Shown here: in pieces, positions 63,956-64,000 of the stretch | Layout of the letters: each line of letters begins with the position of its first letter | Numbering within the stretch: position 1 is the first letter of the stretch | Origin: Dipetalonema caudispina | Lineage: Eukaryota; Nematoda; Chromadorea; Rhabditida; Onchocercidae | NCBI GenBank assembly: GCA_013365325.1 | Contig: JABVXV010000240.1 | Location: 1-64,000 of the forward strand | Length of the DNA: 64,000 nt | Direction: 5' to 3' | Program-made: the position numbers and the translations under genes | The notes under the pieces: model-generated | What the model saw: the letters and a program-made list of their open reading frames with translations, nothing else | What the model was told of the DNA's origin: nothing | The model's database searches: none

Positions 63956-64000
63956 TGATTGGTAAGTAGTTGAGCTGAAAATTGTTATTTAGTAGCAGTT

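Overview
The window looks like nuclear chromosomal DNA from a nematode. The evidence is many short GT-AG introns with TTTCAG-type acceptors, very AT-rich intergenic DNA full of A/T homopolymers and microsatellites, and six genes whose closest recognisable relatives are C. elegans genes. The intron density and AT richness suggest a clade III (spirurid or filarial-type) species, but I cannot name the species from sequence alone.

Layout. 1-10437: AT-rich microsatellite desert, with no gene I can support; its right end probably includes the cbp-1 3' UTR. 10438-26430 (minus): a complete CBP/p300 transcriptional coactivator and histone acetyltransferase gene, read as 39 exons and 2,176 codons. 26431-32634: intergenic, with a long purine-rich domain and CA, GA and CT repeats. 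32635-35110 (minus): a secreted CAP/SCP protein, probably LON-1, 6 exons. 35111-42583: AT-rich intergenic. 42584-47553 (minus): ABC-F ATPase ABCF2, 16 exons. 47554-50201: shared upstream region of a divergent pair, with two abutting E-boxes. 50202-52226 (plus): mitochondrial ADP/ATP carrier, 4 exons. 53153-55966 (minus): CDK5 kinase, 8 exons and exactly 292 codons. 56921-60968 (minus): a secreted PDGF/VEGF-like factor, PVF-1, 4 exons. 60969-64000: AT-rich DNA ending in a compound GAT/AAT microsatellite.

The six genes are unrelated housekeeping or developmental genes, not one pathway. What links them is position: from memory, C. elegans abcf-2, ant-1.1 and cdk-5 lie together on cosmid T27E9, and cbp-1 and lon-1 are also on chromosome III. 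The window therefore appears to carry a conserved block of that chromosome. I found no rRNA, tRNA, CRISPR array or intact transposon.

The points most worth a second look are an extra residue in the cystine-knot signature of the PDGF/VEGF protein, a recognisable nuclear-coactivator-binding domain and an acidic insert beside the HAT loop in the CBP protein, three frame-preserving tandem splice donors in cbp-1, a perfect 15-bp-arm inverted repeat inside lon-1, and the abutting E-boxes between abcf-2 and ant-1.1. I see no convincing wholly new system. Exon boundaries were read by eye; each assembled gene gives one open frame, with no transcript evidence.
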